A stretch of 64,000 nucleotides of DNA, from assembly GCA_963746825.1 (NCBI GenBank), contig CAVVCU010000007.1:310001-374000 (forward strand), read 5' to 3'. The translations under genes were made by a program, and so were the position numbers. Shown here one piece after another: positions 34,823 through 43,005 of the stretch (positions are counted from its first letter, which is position 1; each line of letters starts with the position of its first letter). The stretch is from JACVRW01 sp963746825. Its GTDB lineage: Bacteria > Actinomycetota > Thermoleophilia > Solirubrobacterales > Thermoleophilaceae. A model generated the notes under the pieces. The model saw only the letters and a program-made list of their open reading frames with translations, was not told the origin of the DNA and searched no databases.

Positions 34823-35687
34823 GCCGCCCCATCGCCTCCTGGCGCCAGCGCTCGGTCTTCGCCACCTCGTTGAAGGTGTAGAGGTGGAAGCCGGCGACGC
34901 CTAGGCCGGGATCGGCCACGGCCGGCGTCAGGTCGCGCAGCAGCGCGTCGGGCTTGAACTGCCGAACCAGCAGGCGGGATATCCAGTTGCCGTGGTGGCG
35001 CAGGAAGCGGGTCGACTCGCCCAGCCCGATCTTCATCGATATCCGCATCAGCTTTGCGCGGTCGACGGTCCCCGGCATGCCGATCCAGATCGGCAGGTGG
35101 GTGCCCCGGGCCCGCACCTTGGCGATCCAATCGAGGATGGTCGGAGCGTCGAAGCAGATCTGGCTGATGATGTGGGTGGCCATGGGCGCCTTGGCGAACA
35201 TGGCCTGGATCGTCTCCTCGTCGGAGATCAGGTGATGGCTCTCCGGGTAGCCGGTGATGTCGATCTCGGTGAACTCCGCGCGCCGCGGGCCGATCGCCTT
35301 CAGCAACTCGATCGCGCTCTCGAACTCGCCCGCCGGATGCTCGGCGTCGCCGGCCGGCACGAACAGCTCACGGATCCCGGCCTCGAGAAGGCGATCCAGC
35401 AGCTCGTCGAGGTGGGCCTGGTCGCGGACGAGCCGCGCGGAGAGGTGCGGGACCACCCCGTACCCCGCGCCCACGAGGCGCTCGCTGAGATCGACCGTGG
35501 CCTCGAGCCCCTGGCTGGGCGACGCGGTCACGGTCAACTTCACGTCCTTGCCGAGGTGGCCGAGCACATCGCGCTCGATGTCTCCGACGGGCAGGATCTC
35601 GAAGCGCGAGCGGCGCAGGAGCTCGGCAACCTGGGCTTCGCGAACTGATATATCTGACTCGGAGATGGCCACCGAGATTTCGAGCAT
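34800..35687 (-). CDS. Methylenetetrahydrofolate reductase family protein
   Basis: A 295-residue TIM-barrel protein of the MTHFR (MetF) superfamily. The core reads VKLTVTASPSQGLEATVDLS, SHHLISDEETIQAMFAKAP, ATHIISQICFDAPTILDWI and LPIWIGMPGTVDRAKLM, all characteristic. In context it would reduce methylene-THF delivered by the GcvT-type enzymes, feeding methionine synthesis. The start is ambiguous: ATG 35687 or GTG 35672 both overlap the 5' end of the divergent GntR gene and place the operator inside the reading frame, and no start codon exists between the operator and the conserved core. Confidence 0.8.
   Translation of the reverse strand: MLEISVAISESDISVREAQVAELLRRSRFEILPVGDIERDVLGHLGKDVKLTVTASPSQGLEATVDLSERLVGAGYGVVPHLSARLVRDQAHLDELLDRLLEAGIRELFVPAGDAEHPAGEFESAIELLKAIGPRRAEFTEIDITGYPESHHLISDEETIQAMFAKAPMATHIISQICFDAPTILDWIAKVRARGTHLPIWIGMPGTVDRAKLMRISMKIGLGESTRFLRHHGNWISRLLVRQFKPDALLRDLTPAVADPGLGVAGFHLYTFNEVAKTERWRQEAMGRLTPARAR
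35646..35655. promoter_or_regulatory. Operator copy 3, TGATATATCT (regulator gene promoter)
   Basis: One mismatch from the perfect palindrome (final T). It ends 9 nt before the ATG of the GntR regulator and lies inside the 5' coding region of the divergent MTHFR gene. Placement at the regulator's own gene supports autoregulation. Confidence 0.65.
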
Positions 35688-36369
35688 AGCCGCGCCCGAG
35701 AGCCCCTCTCCGGCGCTGGTGGCCGAGCGCGCCTACCTGGAGCTGCGCGACCGAATCGTCACCCTTCGACTGGCGCCGGGCACCGCCCTGCGTGAGGACG
35801 AGCTCATGCGTGCGATGGACATCGGGCGCACGCCGCTACGCGAGGCGGTCAAGCGCCTGGCGCACGAGAACCTCGTCGCGGTTCAGCCCCGGCGGGGCAC
35901 GTTCGTGACCGCGGTCGAGGCGGCCGACATCGTCAACATCACCGAGGTCCGCGCCCAGCTCGAGAGCTACGCCGCCGGGCTCGCCGCCGAGCGCATGGAC
36001 CCGCCGTCGCGCGTGGCCGCCGAGGCGCTGCTCCACGAGGTCGAGCACCTGAGCCGGCCCGAGGACCAGGACTGGCTCATGCGCTTCGACGAGCGGATTC
36101 ACCACTTCACCTGGGAGCTGTCCGGCAACCCGTACCTGATCGGCACGCTCGAGCGCTACTGGACCCACTCGCTGCGCATCTGGTACCTGGTTCTCGACCG
36201 GGTTCCCGGGTTGGGCCATGCCGTGCACGACCAGACCCAGCTGGTGCAGGCGCTGCTCGATGGCGATGCACAGTCCGCGCGCACGATCATGCGCGAGCAC
36301 ATCCTCGCCTTCCAGGCCGACGTGCTGGCCGCCTTCAGCCAGGAGGACGCCACAGCTCCGAGCCCCTGA
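35665..36369 (+). CDS. GntR-family regulator with FCD ligand domain
   Basis: A 234-residue repressor-type regulator. The winged helix is seen in AYLELRDRIVTLRLAPGTAL and LREAVKRLAHENLVAVQPRR (about residues 18-85). The C-terminal FCD domain is all-helical with the expected metal-ligand pattern (DERIHHFTWELSGN, a later VHDQTQLVQALLDGD and MREHILAF). FCD regulators release DNA on binding small carboxylates or amino acids. It is the best candidate for the protein that reads the four TGATATATC(A/T) sites. The ATG at 35665 has only GGAG directly before it, so translation may be weak or leaderless. It overlaps the convergent exonuclease gene by 35 nt. Confidence 0.85.
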   Translation: MATEISSIAAPESPSPALVAERAYLELRDRIVTLRLAPGTALREDELMRAMDIGRTPLREAVKRLAHENLVAVQPRRGTFVTAVEAADIVNITEVRAQLESYAAGLAAERMDPPSRVAAEALLHEVEHLSRPEDQDWLMRFDERIHHFTWELSGNPYLIGTLERYWTHSLRIWYLVLDRVPGLGHAVHDQTQLVQALLDGDAQSARTIMREHILAFQADVLAAFSQEDATAPSP

Positions 36370-36964
36370 GGCGGCGCTGCGCTGCGGTGAGCGCCGCCGG
36401 AGTCGAGCGCCCGTAGCTCTCGAGGTGTGTGGCCAGGCCCAGGAACACCTGAGCGGTGGTGAGGGCGTCGCCCTCCGCCTCGTGCGGACGGTGGGAGGGC
36501 AGGCCCAGCGCGCCGGCCACCGCCCCCAGGTTGCACCAGCCCGGATCGTCCTCCCCGCGGTCGAGGCACAGCAGCCGCCACAGCGCCGCTGTGTCGGCGA
36601 TCCTCCGCGGAAACGAGCCACCCAGGGCTTCGAGCGGCGGTTTGAGGAAGGCGCGCTCGACCCAGGCCGCGTGGGCGACCGGGATCCGCCCGCGCAGCTC
36701 GGCGGCGAGCGGAGCCAGCGCCTCGGGGGGCTGCGGAGCGTTCTCCAGATCGGCGGCGCGCAGCCCGTGGATCTCGATCGACTCGGCGGGCGGGGCCACC
36801 CGCGGGCGAACCAGGCCGCTGATCGCTCCGCCCGACACCACTCGCCCCTGCTCCACGGGCACGGCGGCGAAGGAGATGATCTCGTCGGCGCCCGCGTCGA
36901 GGCCGGTGGTCTCGATGTCGACGGCGAGGAAGCGCGCCGCCCGCCATGAGCCACGCCACGCCAC
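36335..36964 (-). CDS. DnaQ-like 3'-5' exonuclease
   Basis: A 209-residue DEDD-family exonuclease. Exo I is FLAVDIETTGLDAGADEII (Asp, Glu). Exo II is in VAHAAWVERAFLKPPLEALG (typical Asp replaced by Glu/Ala context, so check). Exo III is around HEAEGDALTTAQVFLGL (His and Asp). GTG start only 2 nt after the stop of the DUF294/CBS gene. This pair, an exonuclease directly behind a cNMP-CBS-nucleotidyltransferase protein, is a recurrent arrangement in bacteria, often near transporters, but its meaning is not settled. Confidence 0.8.
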   Translation of the reverse strand: MAWRGSWRAARFLAVDIETTGLDAGADEIISFAAVPVEQGRVVSGGAISGLVRPRVAPPAESIEIHGLRAADLENAPQPPEALAPLAAELRGRIPVAHAAWVERAFLKPPLEALGGSFPRRIADTAALWRLLCLDRGEDDPGWCNLGAVAGALGLPSHRPHEAEGDALTTAQVFLGLATHLESYGRSTPAALTAAQRRLRGSELWRPPG

Positions 36965-36966
36965 GG

Positions 36967-38808
36967 TCAACGCGGGGCGAACCCGAGCTGCAGCGCCACG
37001 CCGCGCTGCACACGGGCCACCGCCCGGAATGCTTCCTTGAGCGCCGTCCGCGTGAGCGGCGGGAGGTCGCGCGGATCGATGAGGTTGTCCGGAGGCCGGC
37101 CGGCGCGCAGCTGCTCGACCTGGTGCTCCATCCGCAGCTCGCTCATGAGCGTGAACGCGTCGCGCAGGATCGCCACGTCCTCCGCCCCCAGCGTTCCCGC
37201 CGCCTCGGACGCGCGCAGGCGCGCCGGAGTCGAAGCGGCGCCCACTCCCGCCACCATGGCGCTCCACCGCGCCAGCGACTCGACGGGAAGCAGCCCGCCG
37301 TGCTTGATGTCGAGCACGCCCTTGCGGTCGCCGCTGGAGTGCAGGACGAAGTCCCGCAGGAAGCCGGTCGGCGGGCGCTCGTGCAGAGCGGCGGCGGCGA
37401 GCCGGCGCAGCAGGAGCTCGCGGTCGGGCGCGCGGGCGAACGCGCGCGCCAGGCGGTCGGCGGCGCCCGCCGCGCCCCACACGGCCTGGCTCTCGACGGC
37501 CACCGAGCAGAGCATGAGGCCGCGGTCGTGGTCCGGGTCCTCCACCCAAGTGCGGGCGGCGTCCTCCCAGCCGGCCATGGATCGGGCGAACAGGAGGCTC
37601 GACGCCACGGCGCCGTTGCTGTCCGGAGGCAGTCCGGCCGCTGCCAGGCCCTCGAGCACCCGTTCGGCCAGACCGGTCATCGTTCCGATCAGCTCGGGAT
37701 CGTCGTCGGCCCCCTCCCAGGCGATCGCGCAGTCGACGTCGGACCCCGGGAAGGGCTCACGGCGCCCGAAGCTGCCCATCGCGAGCCAGGTGTAGGGGCG
37801 GGGCGGCGGGCCGAGCTCCTCGTGAGCGAGCTCGATCAGCCGGCGCACCACGGTGTCGTGCACGCTGGCGATCGCGCGGCTGATGGCCGCGGTCTGCAGT
37901 CCGCCGTCGTGAAGGGCGATAACGGTGTCGGGCAGCTCCCGGGCGACCCGGGCCACGCCCTGGGAGTCGGAGGCCTGGGCTATCTCGGCTCGCAGGCGAA
38001 ACGGGGCCCGCCGCTCGCTGGCCATCAGATCCACGTCGTCCAGCACGCCGAGGAGCCGGCGCCCGGTGTCGAGCACGGGGAGGTGACGCACGCCGTGCTC
38101 GAGCATCAGCAGCAGCGCCTCGGTGCCGGTGCGGTCGGCCGCGATCGTCCAGGCGGGCCGGGTCATGACCTCGGCGATCGGCGTGTCCGGCCCCGCCCCC
38201 GCGGCCACCACGCGCGTCCTCAGGTCGCGGTCGGTCACGATGCCGAGCTCGTCGCCAAGGTCCACCACCACACAGGTCACGCCGGTCTCGGCCATCTGCT
38301 CAGCGGCGCTGCGCACGCTCGTATCCGGAGGGCAGAGCAGCGGAGTGGCCCGAGTCAGGTCCCCCGCGCGGCGCGCGCTCGGCGACTCCAGCGGCTCCGG
38401 GCTCTGCCCGGCCAGCAGGCGCACGCCCTTGTTCATCGAGTGGGCCACGAAGCGCACGGCAGCCGGGCGCTCCAGCACCGGCCGGATCGACTCGGCGGAG
38501 AAGCGGTACACGAGCGTGTCCTCGGCCGCCCGCGCCACGAAGCCGAGCGGGCCCTCGTCCAGCAGAGACGCGAAGCCGAACATCTCACCCTCGTGGAGCA
38601 GATCGAGCAGCCGGTCGTCGATCAGCAGCTCGACCGAGCCTCGGCGCACGACGTAGGCGAACTCGGATCGCGCGGCGGCGCGTTCGAGGATGAGCGCATG
38701 GGCGGCGTGGAACTCGATCTCCACACCGGCGCTCACCCGCTCGAGCTCGCCGGGCTCCAGGCTGTCGAACGGCGGGTGGCGCCGCAGGAAGTCGGCTATG
38801 TCATGCAT
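36967..38808 (-). CDS. cNMP-binding/CBS/DUF294 nucleotidyltransferase-like protein
   Basis: A 613-residue signalling protein. Domain order: cyclic-nucleotide-binding domain (residues about 10-125, EGEMFGFASLLDEGPLGF), two CBS domains (about 145-265, GIVTDRDLRTRVV and HLPVLDTGRRLLGVLDDVD), a GlnD-like nucleotidyltransferase domain with GSFGRREPFPGSDVDCAI (G-S-x-G-R-x7-SDxD, about 345-362), and a helical substrate-binding C-terminus with DIKHGGLLPVE. It probably senses nucleotides and modifies or regulates a partner. It is divergent from the amino acid permease across the fourth operator, 11 nt from its ATG, which ties it to the same regulon. Confidence 0.85.
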   Translation of the reverse strand: MHDIADFLRRHPPFDSLEPGELERVSAGVEIEFHAAHALILERAAARSEFAYVVRRGSVELLIDDRLLDLLHEGEMFGFASLLDEGPLGFVARAAEDTLVYRFSAESIRPVLERPAAVRFVAHSMNKGVRLLAGQSPEPLESPSARRAGDLTRATPLLCPPDTSVRSAAEQMAETGVTCVVVDLGDELGIVTDRDLRTRVVAAGAGPDTPIAEVMTRPAWTIAADRTGTEALLLMLEHGVRHLPVLDTGRRLLGVLDDVDLMASERRAPFRLRAEIAQASDSQGVARVARELPDTVIALHDGGLQTAAISRAIASVHDTVVRRLIELAHEELGPPPRPYTWLAMGSFGRREPFPGSDVDCAIAWEGADDDPELIGTMTGLAERVLEGLAAAGLPPDSNGAVASSLLFARSMAGWEDAARTWVEDPDHDRGLMLCSVAVESQAVWGAAGAADRLARAFARAPDRELLLRRLAAAALHERPPTGFLRDFVLHSSGDRKGVLDIKHGGLLPVESLARWSAMVAGVGAASTPARLRASEAAGTLGAEDVAILRDAFTLMSELRMEHQVEQLRAGRPPDNLIDPRDLPPLTRTALKEAFRAVARVQRGVALQLGFAPR

Positions 38809-38818
38809 TGCTCAAAGC

Positions 38819-38828
38819 TGATATATCA
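38819..38828. promoter_or_regulatory. Operator copy 4, TGATATATCA (permease / DUF294 divergent promoter)
   Basis: Perfect palindrome in the 56-nt gap between the divergent DUF294 gene (ATG 38808) and the permease (ATG 38865). It probably controls the seven-gene plus-strand operon that runs to 47038 and the DUF294-exonuclease pair. Confidence 0.7.
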
Positions 38829-38864
38829 CCCTCGCCGTCAACGCTCACCGAGGAGAGGATGCGC

Positions 38865-40429
38865 ATGGCCACCAACACGGTGGACGACAGCTCTGACGAT
38901 CTCGCCGAGTTCGGTTACTCGCAGTCGCTCGACCGCAGCATCGGCAAGTTCGCGAGCTTCGCCGCCGGGGTCAGCTATATCTCGATCCTCACCGGAACGT
39001 TCCAGCTCTTCTACTTCGGGTTTGCCTTCGGAGGACCCGCCTACTGGTGGAGCTGGCCGATGGTGTTCCTCGGCCAGGTGATGGTGGCCCTGTCGTTCGC
39101 CGAGCTGGCCGCCAATTTCCCGGTGGCCGGATCGATCTACAACTGGGGCAAGCGGATGGGCAGCGCCACAGTCGCCTGGATGGGTGGCTGGATGATGCTC
39201 ACCGCCTCGATCGTCACGATCTCCGCCGTAGCCGTCGCCCTCCAGATCACGCTGCCCCAGATCTGGTCGGGGTTCCAGATCTACGGCGACGGCAGCGGCA
39301 AGTACGACGCGGCCGCCAACGCCGTGATCCTGAGCGCGGTCCTGATCACGTTCACGACGGTCATCAACGCCCTGGGCGTGAAGCTGATGTCGCGCATCAA
39401 CAGCACCGGCGTGTTCATCGAGCTGATCGCCGCGGTGCTGCTGATCATCCTGCTCGGCGCCAACATCACTCGCGGACCCGAGGTTCTGCTCGAAACCCAG
39501 GGCACGGGCGAGGGCCACGAGTGGGGCTACTTCGGCGCCTTCCTGGCCGCCTCGCTCGCCTCGGCCTACGTGATGTACGGCTTCGACACGGCCAGCTCGC
39601 TCGGACGAGGAGACCATGAACCCGCGCAAGACGGCCCCGCTGGCGATCATGCGCGCGGTCATCGCCTCCTTCCTCCTGGGCGGCCTGATCCTGCTGTTCG
39701 CGATCCTGTCGGTGACCAACATCAACTCGCCGGAGATCGGCGTCGGCGGCCTGCAGTACGTGATCCTCGACGTGCTCGGCAACACGGTCGGCAAGATCTT
39801 CCTGGCCTGCGTGGTGATCGCCATCACCGTCTGCTGCCTGGCCGTGCACACGGCCACGATCCGGATGGCGTTCGCCATGGCGCGCGACAACAACCTGCCG
39901 GGCGGCGAGCGGATCGCGACCATCAACCCCAAGACCAAGACGCCGATCGTGCCGGCCGTGATCATCGGCGTGCTCGCGATGCTCGATCCTCGTGGTCAAC
40001 ATCCGGCAACCGCAGATCTTCACCGTGATCACGAGCATCGCGATCATCATGATCTACATCGCCTATCTGCTGGTGACGGTGCCGATGCTGGGCAAGCGGC
40101 TGCGCGGCGAGTGGCCTCCGAAGGACGCCAAGGAGAAGGGCTACTTCACGCTGGGCAAGTTCGGGCTGCCGATCAACGTCCTCGCGGTGGGCTGGGGCGT
40201 GTTCATGGCCATCAACCTGATCTGGCCGCGCAAGGACGTCTACAACGCGACCGAGCCGTTCCACTGGTACCTCCAGTACGGCGCGATCCTGTTCATCGGC
40301 GTGGTCTTCTTCGGCGGCCTCATCTACTACCGGCTCGTGCAGCGCCACAAGACCGGCGTGCTGGCCTCGCACGCCTTCGAGTCGTCCTCGCCCGCGGTGC
40401 CCGACAACGAGCCCGAGCCCGCCACGTGA
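38865..40429 (+). CDS. APC-family amino acid/amine permease, two frameshifts
   Basis: About 520 residues with 12 expected helices. The start MATNTVDDSSDDLAEFGYSQ and the following FAAGVSYISILTGTFQLFYF, ELAANFPVAGSIYNWGKRMG and YGFDTASSLG blocks are typical of the APC superfamily (bacterial GABA/choline/amino-acid permease branch). Two single-base insertions break the frame: an extra A near 39604 (SSLG to EETMNPRKTAPLA) and an extra G near 39986 (VLAML to ILVVNIRQPQ). Correcting both restores a full protein, so indel errors are likely. GAGGAGAGG precedes the ATG at 38865; an alternative ATG is at 38859. First gene of the plus-strand operon, so it probably imports the substrate of the pathway. 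Confidence 0.85.
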
Positions 40430-41865
40430 ACACTCGGATGTTCATCGACGGCGAGTGGTGCGACGCGGCGAGCGGCGCCACCGTCGAGGCCACCAGCCCG
40501 GCCACCGGCGAGGTGCTGGGGCCGGTGGCCGAGGGCAATCGCGAGGACGCGCGGCGCGCCATCGCCGCGGCCAACGGGGCGTTCGGAGCGTGGAGCGCCC
40601 GGACCGGCTACGAACGGGCCGAGCTGCTGCACCGCGTGGCCGACCAGTGCGAACGCCGGGCCGACGAGCTGGCGCGCGTGCTCACGCTCGACCAGGGCAA
40701 GCCGCTCAAGGCCGAGGCCGAGGGCGAGGTCGGAGAGCTGGTCGAGTTCTTTCGCATGGCCGCGGAGGACGGCAAGCGCGTGGAGGGGATCGTGCCGCAG
40801 AGCGCCGCGCCGGGACGGCGGGTGCTGCTGCTGCGCCGGCCGCTCGGCGTGCTGGGCCTGATCACGCCCTGGAACTGGCCCTACACGATGCCCGCCGAGG
40901 TGCTGGCACCGGCTCTGGCGTGCGGCAACTGCGTGGTCTGGACCCCGGCCCCCTCCACCGCGGTGTGCTCGGGCCTGCTCGCCGAGTGCGTGGCCGAGGC
41001 CGACCTGCCGCCCGGCGTGTTCAACTTCGTGCTCGGCCCTGGTCCCGAGGTGGGCGACGAGCTGGCCGTGAGCCCGGGCACACACGCCGTGGCCTTCACG
41101 GGCTCGACGCAGACCGGGCTTACCGTCGCGCGCCAGGCCGCCGGCAAGGCCCAGCTGCTCGAGATGGGCGGCAACGGTCCCTTCGTGGTGATGGACGACG
41201 CCGATCTCGCCGCGGCCGCCGTGGCGGCCCGTGAGGGCGCGTTCCTGGGCGCCGGGCAGAGCTGCTCGGCGGCGGAGCGGCTGTTGGTTCACGAGGAGGT
41301 GCGCGAGGAGTTCGTGGGCCTGCTGGCCGGCGAGGTCGAGCGCGAGGTGCACCTGGGCGACCCCTTCGACGACAGCACCACCATGGGCCCGGTCAACAAC
41401 GAGCCGGGCGCGCTCAAGATGGACGAGCACGTGGCCGACGCCGTGGAGCGCGGCGCCACGGTGGTTACCGGCGGAAGCCGCGCGGGCGGGTTTCCCACCG
41501 CCCTCTACTGGCAGCCGACCGTGCTCGACGGCGTGCCCGCCGAGTCGATCGCTGTGACCGACGAGACGTTCGGGCCGATCGCCCCGATCGTCAGCGTCGG
41601 CTCGCTCGAGGAGGCGATCGAGCAGACCAACGCCCAGACCTACGGGCTGATGGCGGCCATCTTCACCGCCGACCTGGCGGCCGGCCTGCGCTTCGCGGAC
41701 TCGGTGCACATGGGCCTCGTGAACCTCAACGAGACCACCAACTACTGGGAGCCGCACCTGCCGTGGGGCGGCAGCGCACGCTCGCAGAGCGGCATCGGCC
41801 GCGTGGGCGGGCGCTATCCGATGGACACGCTGACCGAGCTCCAAACGGTGCTCATCAAGGGCTAG
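40426..41865 (+). CDS. Aldehyde dehydrogenase, betaine-aldehyde-type candidate
   Basis: A 479-residue NAD(P)-dependent aldehyde dehydrogenase. It contains GLITPWNWPYTMPAEVLAPA (cofactor-binding), TGSTQTGLTVARQAAGK, LEMGGNGPFVVMDDADL (catalytic Glu region) and GAGQSCSAAERLLVHEE (catalytic Cys). The usual E-L-G-G-K/N is E-M-G-G-N here. In a locus with a GMC oxidoreductase and dimethylglycine-type dehydrogenase, betaine aldehyde oxidation is plausible but not proven; succinate- or glycolaldehyde-type activity is possible. GTG start overlaps the permease stop; the next gene starts at the base after its stop. Confidence 0.85.
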   Translation: MNTRMFIDGEWCDAASGATVEATSPATGEVLGPVAEGNREDARRAIAAANGAFGAWSARTGYERAELLHRVADQCERRADELARVLTLDQGKPLKAEAEGEVGELVEFFRMAAEDGKRVEGIVPQSAAPGRRVLLLRRPLGVLGLITPWNWPYTMPAEVLAPALACGNCVVWTPAPSTAVCSGLLAECVAEADLPPGVFNFVLGPGPEVGDELAVSPGTHAVAFTGSTQTGLTVARQAAGKAQLLEMGGNGPFVVMDDADLAAAAVAAREGAFLGAGQSCSAAERLLVHEEVREEFVGLLAGEVEREVHLGDPFDDSTTMGPVNNEPGALKMDEHVADAVERGATVVTGGSRAGGFPTALYWQPTVLDGVPAESIAVTDETFGPIAPIVSVGSLEEAIEQTNAQTYGLMAAIFTADLAAGLRFADSVHMGLVNLNETTNYWEPHLPWGGSARSQSGIGRVGGRYPMDTLTELQTVLIKG

Positions 41866-43005
41866 ATGGCGGCCGTGCGCGCGTCGTTTGGGATCGGCGC
41901 CGCCGTGACGCTCGAGGAGCTCGACCGCGACCCTCATCCTGTGCTCGCCCGGCTGCGCGCGCGTGAGCCGGTGTCGTGGCTGCCCGCTCTCGGGGGCTGG
42001 CTGGTCACGCGGCGCGACCTCGCGCTGGAGGCGATGCGCGACGACGAGGCCTTCACCGTCGACGACCCGCGCTTCTCCACCGGTCAGGTGGTGGGGCCGA
42101 GCATGCTCAGCCGCGACGGGCGCGAGCACGCCCGCCACCGCGATCCGTTCGCGCGGCGCTTTCGCCTGGACGCGGTGCGCGAGCGGTTCACCGCGCTCGT
42201 GGGGTCCGAGACCGATCGGCTGATCGACGCCATCGAGCCCGACGGGCGTGCGGAGCTGCGCCGCAGCCTCGCCGGGCCGCTCGCCGCGACGGTGGTGGCC
42301 GAGGCGCTCGATCTCGAGAACACCGACACCGGCCAGATCCTGCGCTGGTACGAGGCGATCGTCGACGCGGTCACCGGCGTGACCGCCGGCGAGCCCGTGT
42401 CCGCCGCCGGGCGAGAAGCCTACGAGGCGCTCAGCGCGAGCGTCGGGCCCATGGAGAGCGGCGACCTGGCGCCCGAGGAGGTCGTTTCCAACGCCGCCGT
42501 GCTCATGTTCGGCGGCATCGAGACCACCGAGGGCATGATCGCCAACGCCATCCTGCACCTGCTGTCCCACCCCGATCAGCGAGCACTCGCGCAGGCCGAC
42601 CCCGCCGTGCTGGTGAACGCGATCGAGGAGTCGCTGCGGCTCGAGCCCGCCGCCGCGGTGATCGACCGCTACGCGACGCGCGACGTTCGCCTGGGCGGGG
42701 CGTCGATCTCGCGCGGCGACCTCGTGACCATCTCGATCGCCGGCGCCAACCGCGACCCCGAGGTGTTTCCGGAGCCGGATCGCTTCGACGTGACCCGCGA
42801 GAACGCGCGCCTGCAGGTGGCCTTCGCGCACGGCCCGCACGTGTGCATCGGAATGCACCTCGCGCGCATGGAGGCGCACAGCGCGGTCGGGCGGCTGCTC
42901 GACCGCCTCCCCGGCCTGCGCCTCGACCCCGCGCGCACGGCCGCACCGCGCGGGCTCGTGTTCCGCAAGCCCCCGACGCTCCGCGTCCTCTGGGGCGGCA
43001 CGTGA
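41866..43005 (+). CDS. Cytochrome P450
   Basis: A 379-residue bacterial class I P450, soluble. The heme loop is FAHGPHVCIGMHLARME with the axial Cys. The I-helix has VLMFGGIETTEGMI, where Thr serves in oxygen activation. The ExxR is in IEESLRLEPAA. The substrate is unknown. In this operon it could hydroxylate or demethylate a pathway intermediate, releasing formaldehyde. No ferredoxin or reductase gene lies beside it. ATG directly after the ALDH stop (TAG ATG); its stop overlaps the HAL-family start (GTGA). Confidence 0.9.
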   Translation: MAAVRASFGIGAAVTLEELDRDPHPVLARLRAREPVSWLPALGGWLVTRRDLALEAMRDDEAFTVDDPRFSTGQVVGPSMLSRDGREHARHRDPFARRFRLDAVRERFTALVGSETDRLIDAIEPDGRAELRRSLAGPLAATVVAEALDLENTDTGQILRWYEAIVDAVTGVTAGEPVSAAGREAYEALSASVGPMESGDLAPEEVVSNAAVLMFGGIETTEGMIANAILHLLSHPDQRALAQADPAVLVNAIEESLRLEPAAAVIDRYATRDVRLGGASISRGDLVTISIAGANRDPEVFPEPDRFDVTRENARLQVAFAHGPHVCIGMHLARMEAHSAVGRLLDRLPGLRLDPARTAAPRGLVFRKPPTLRVLWGGT

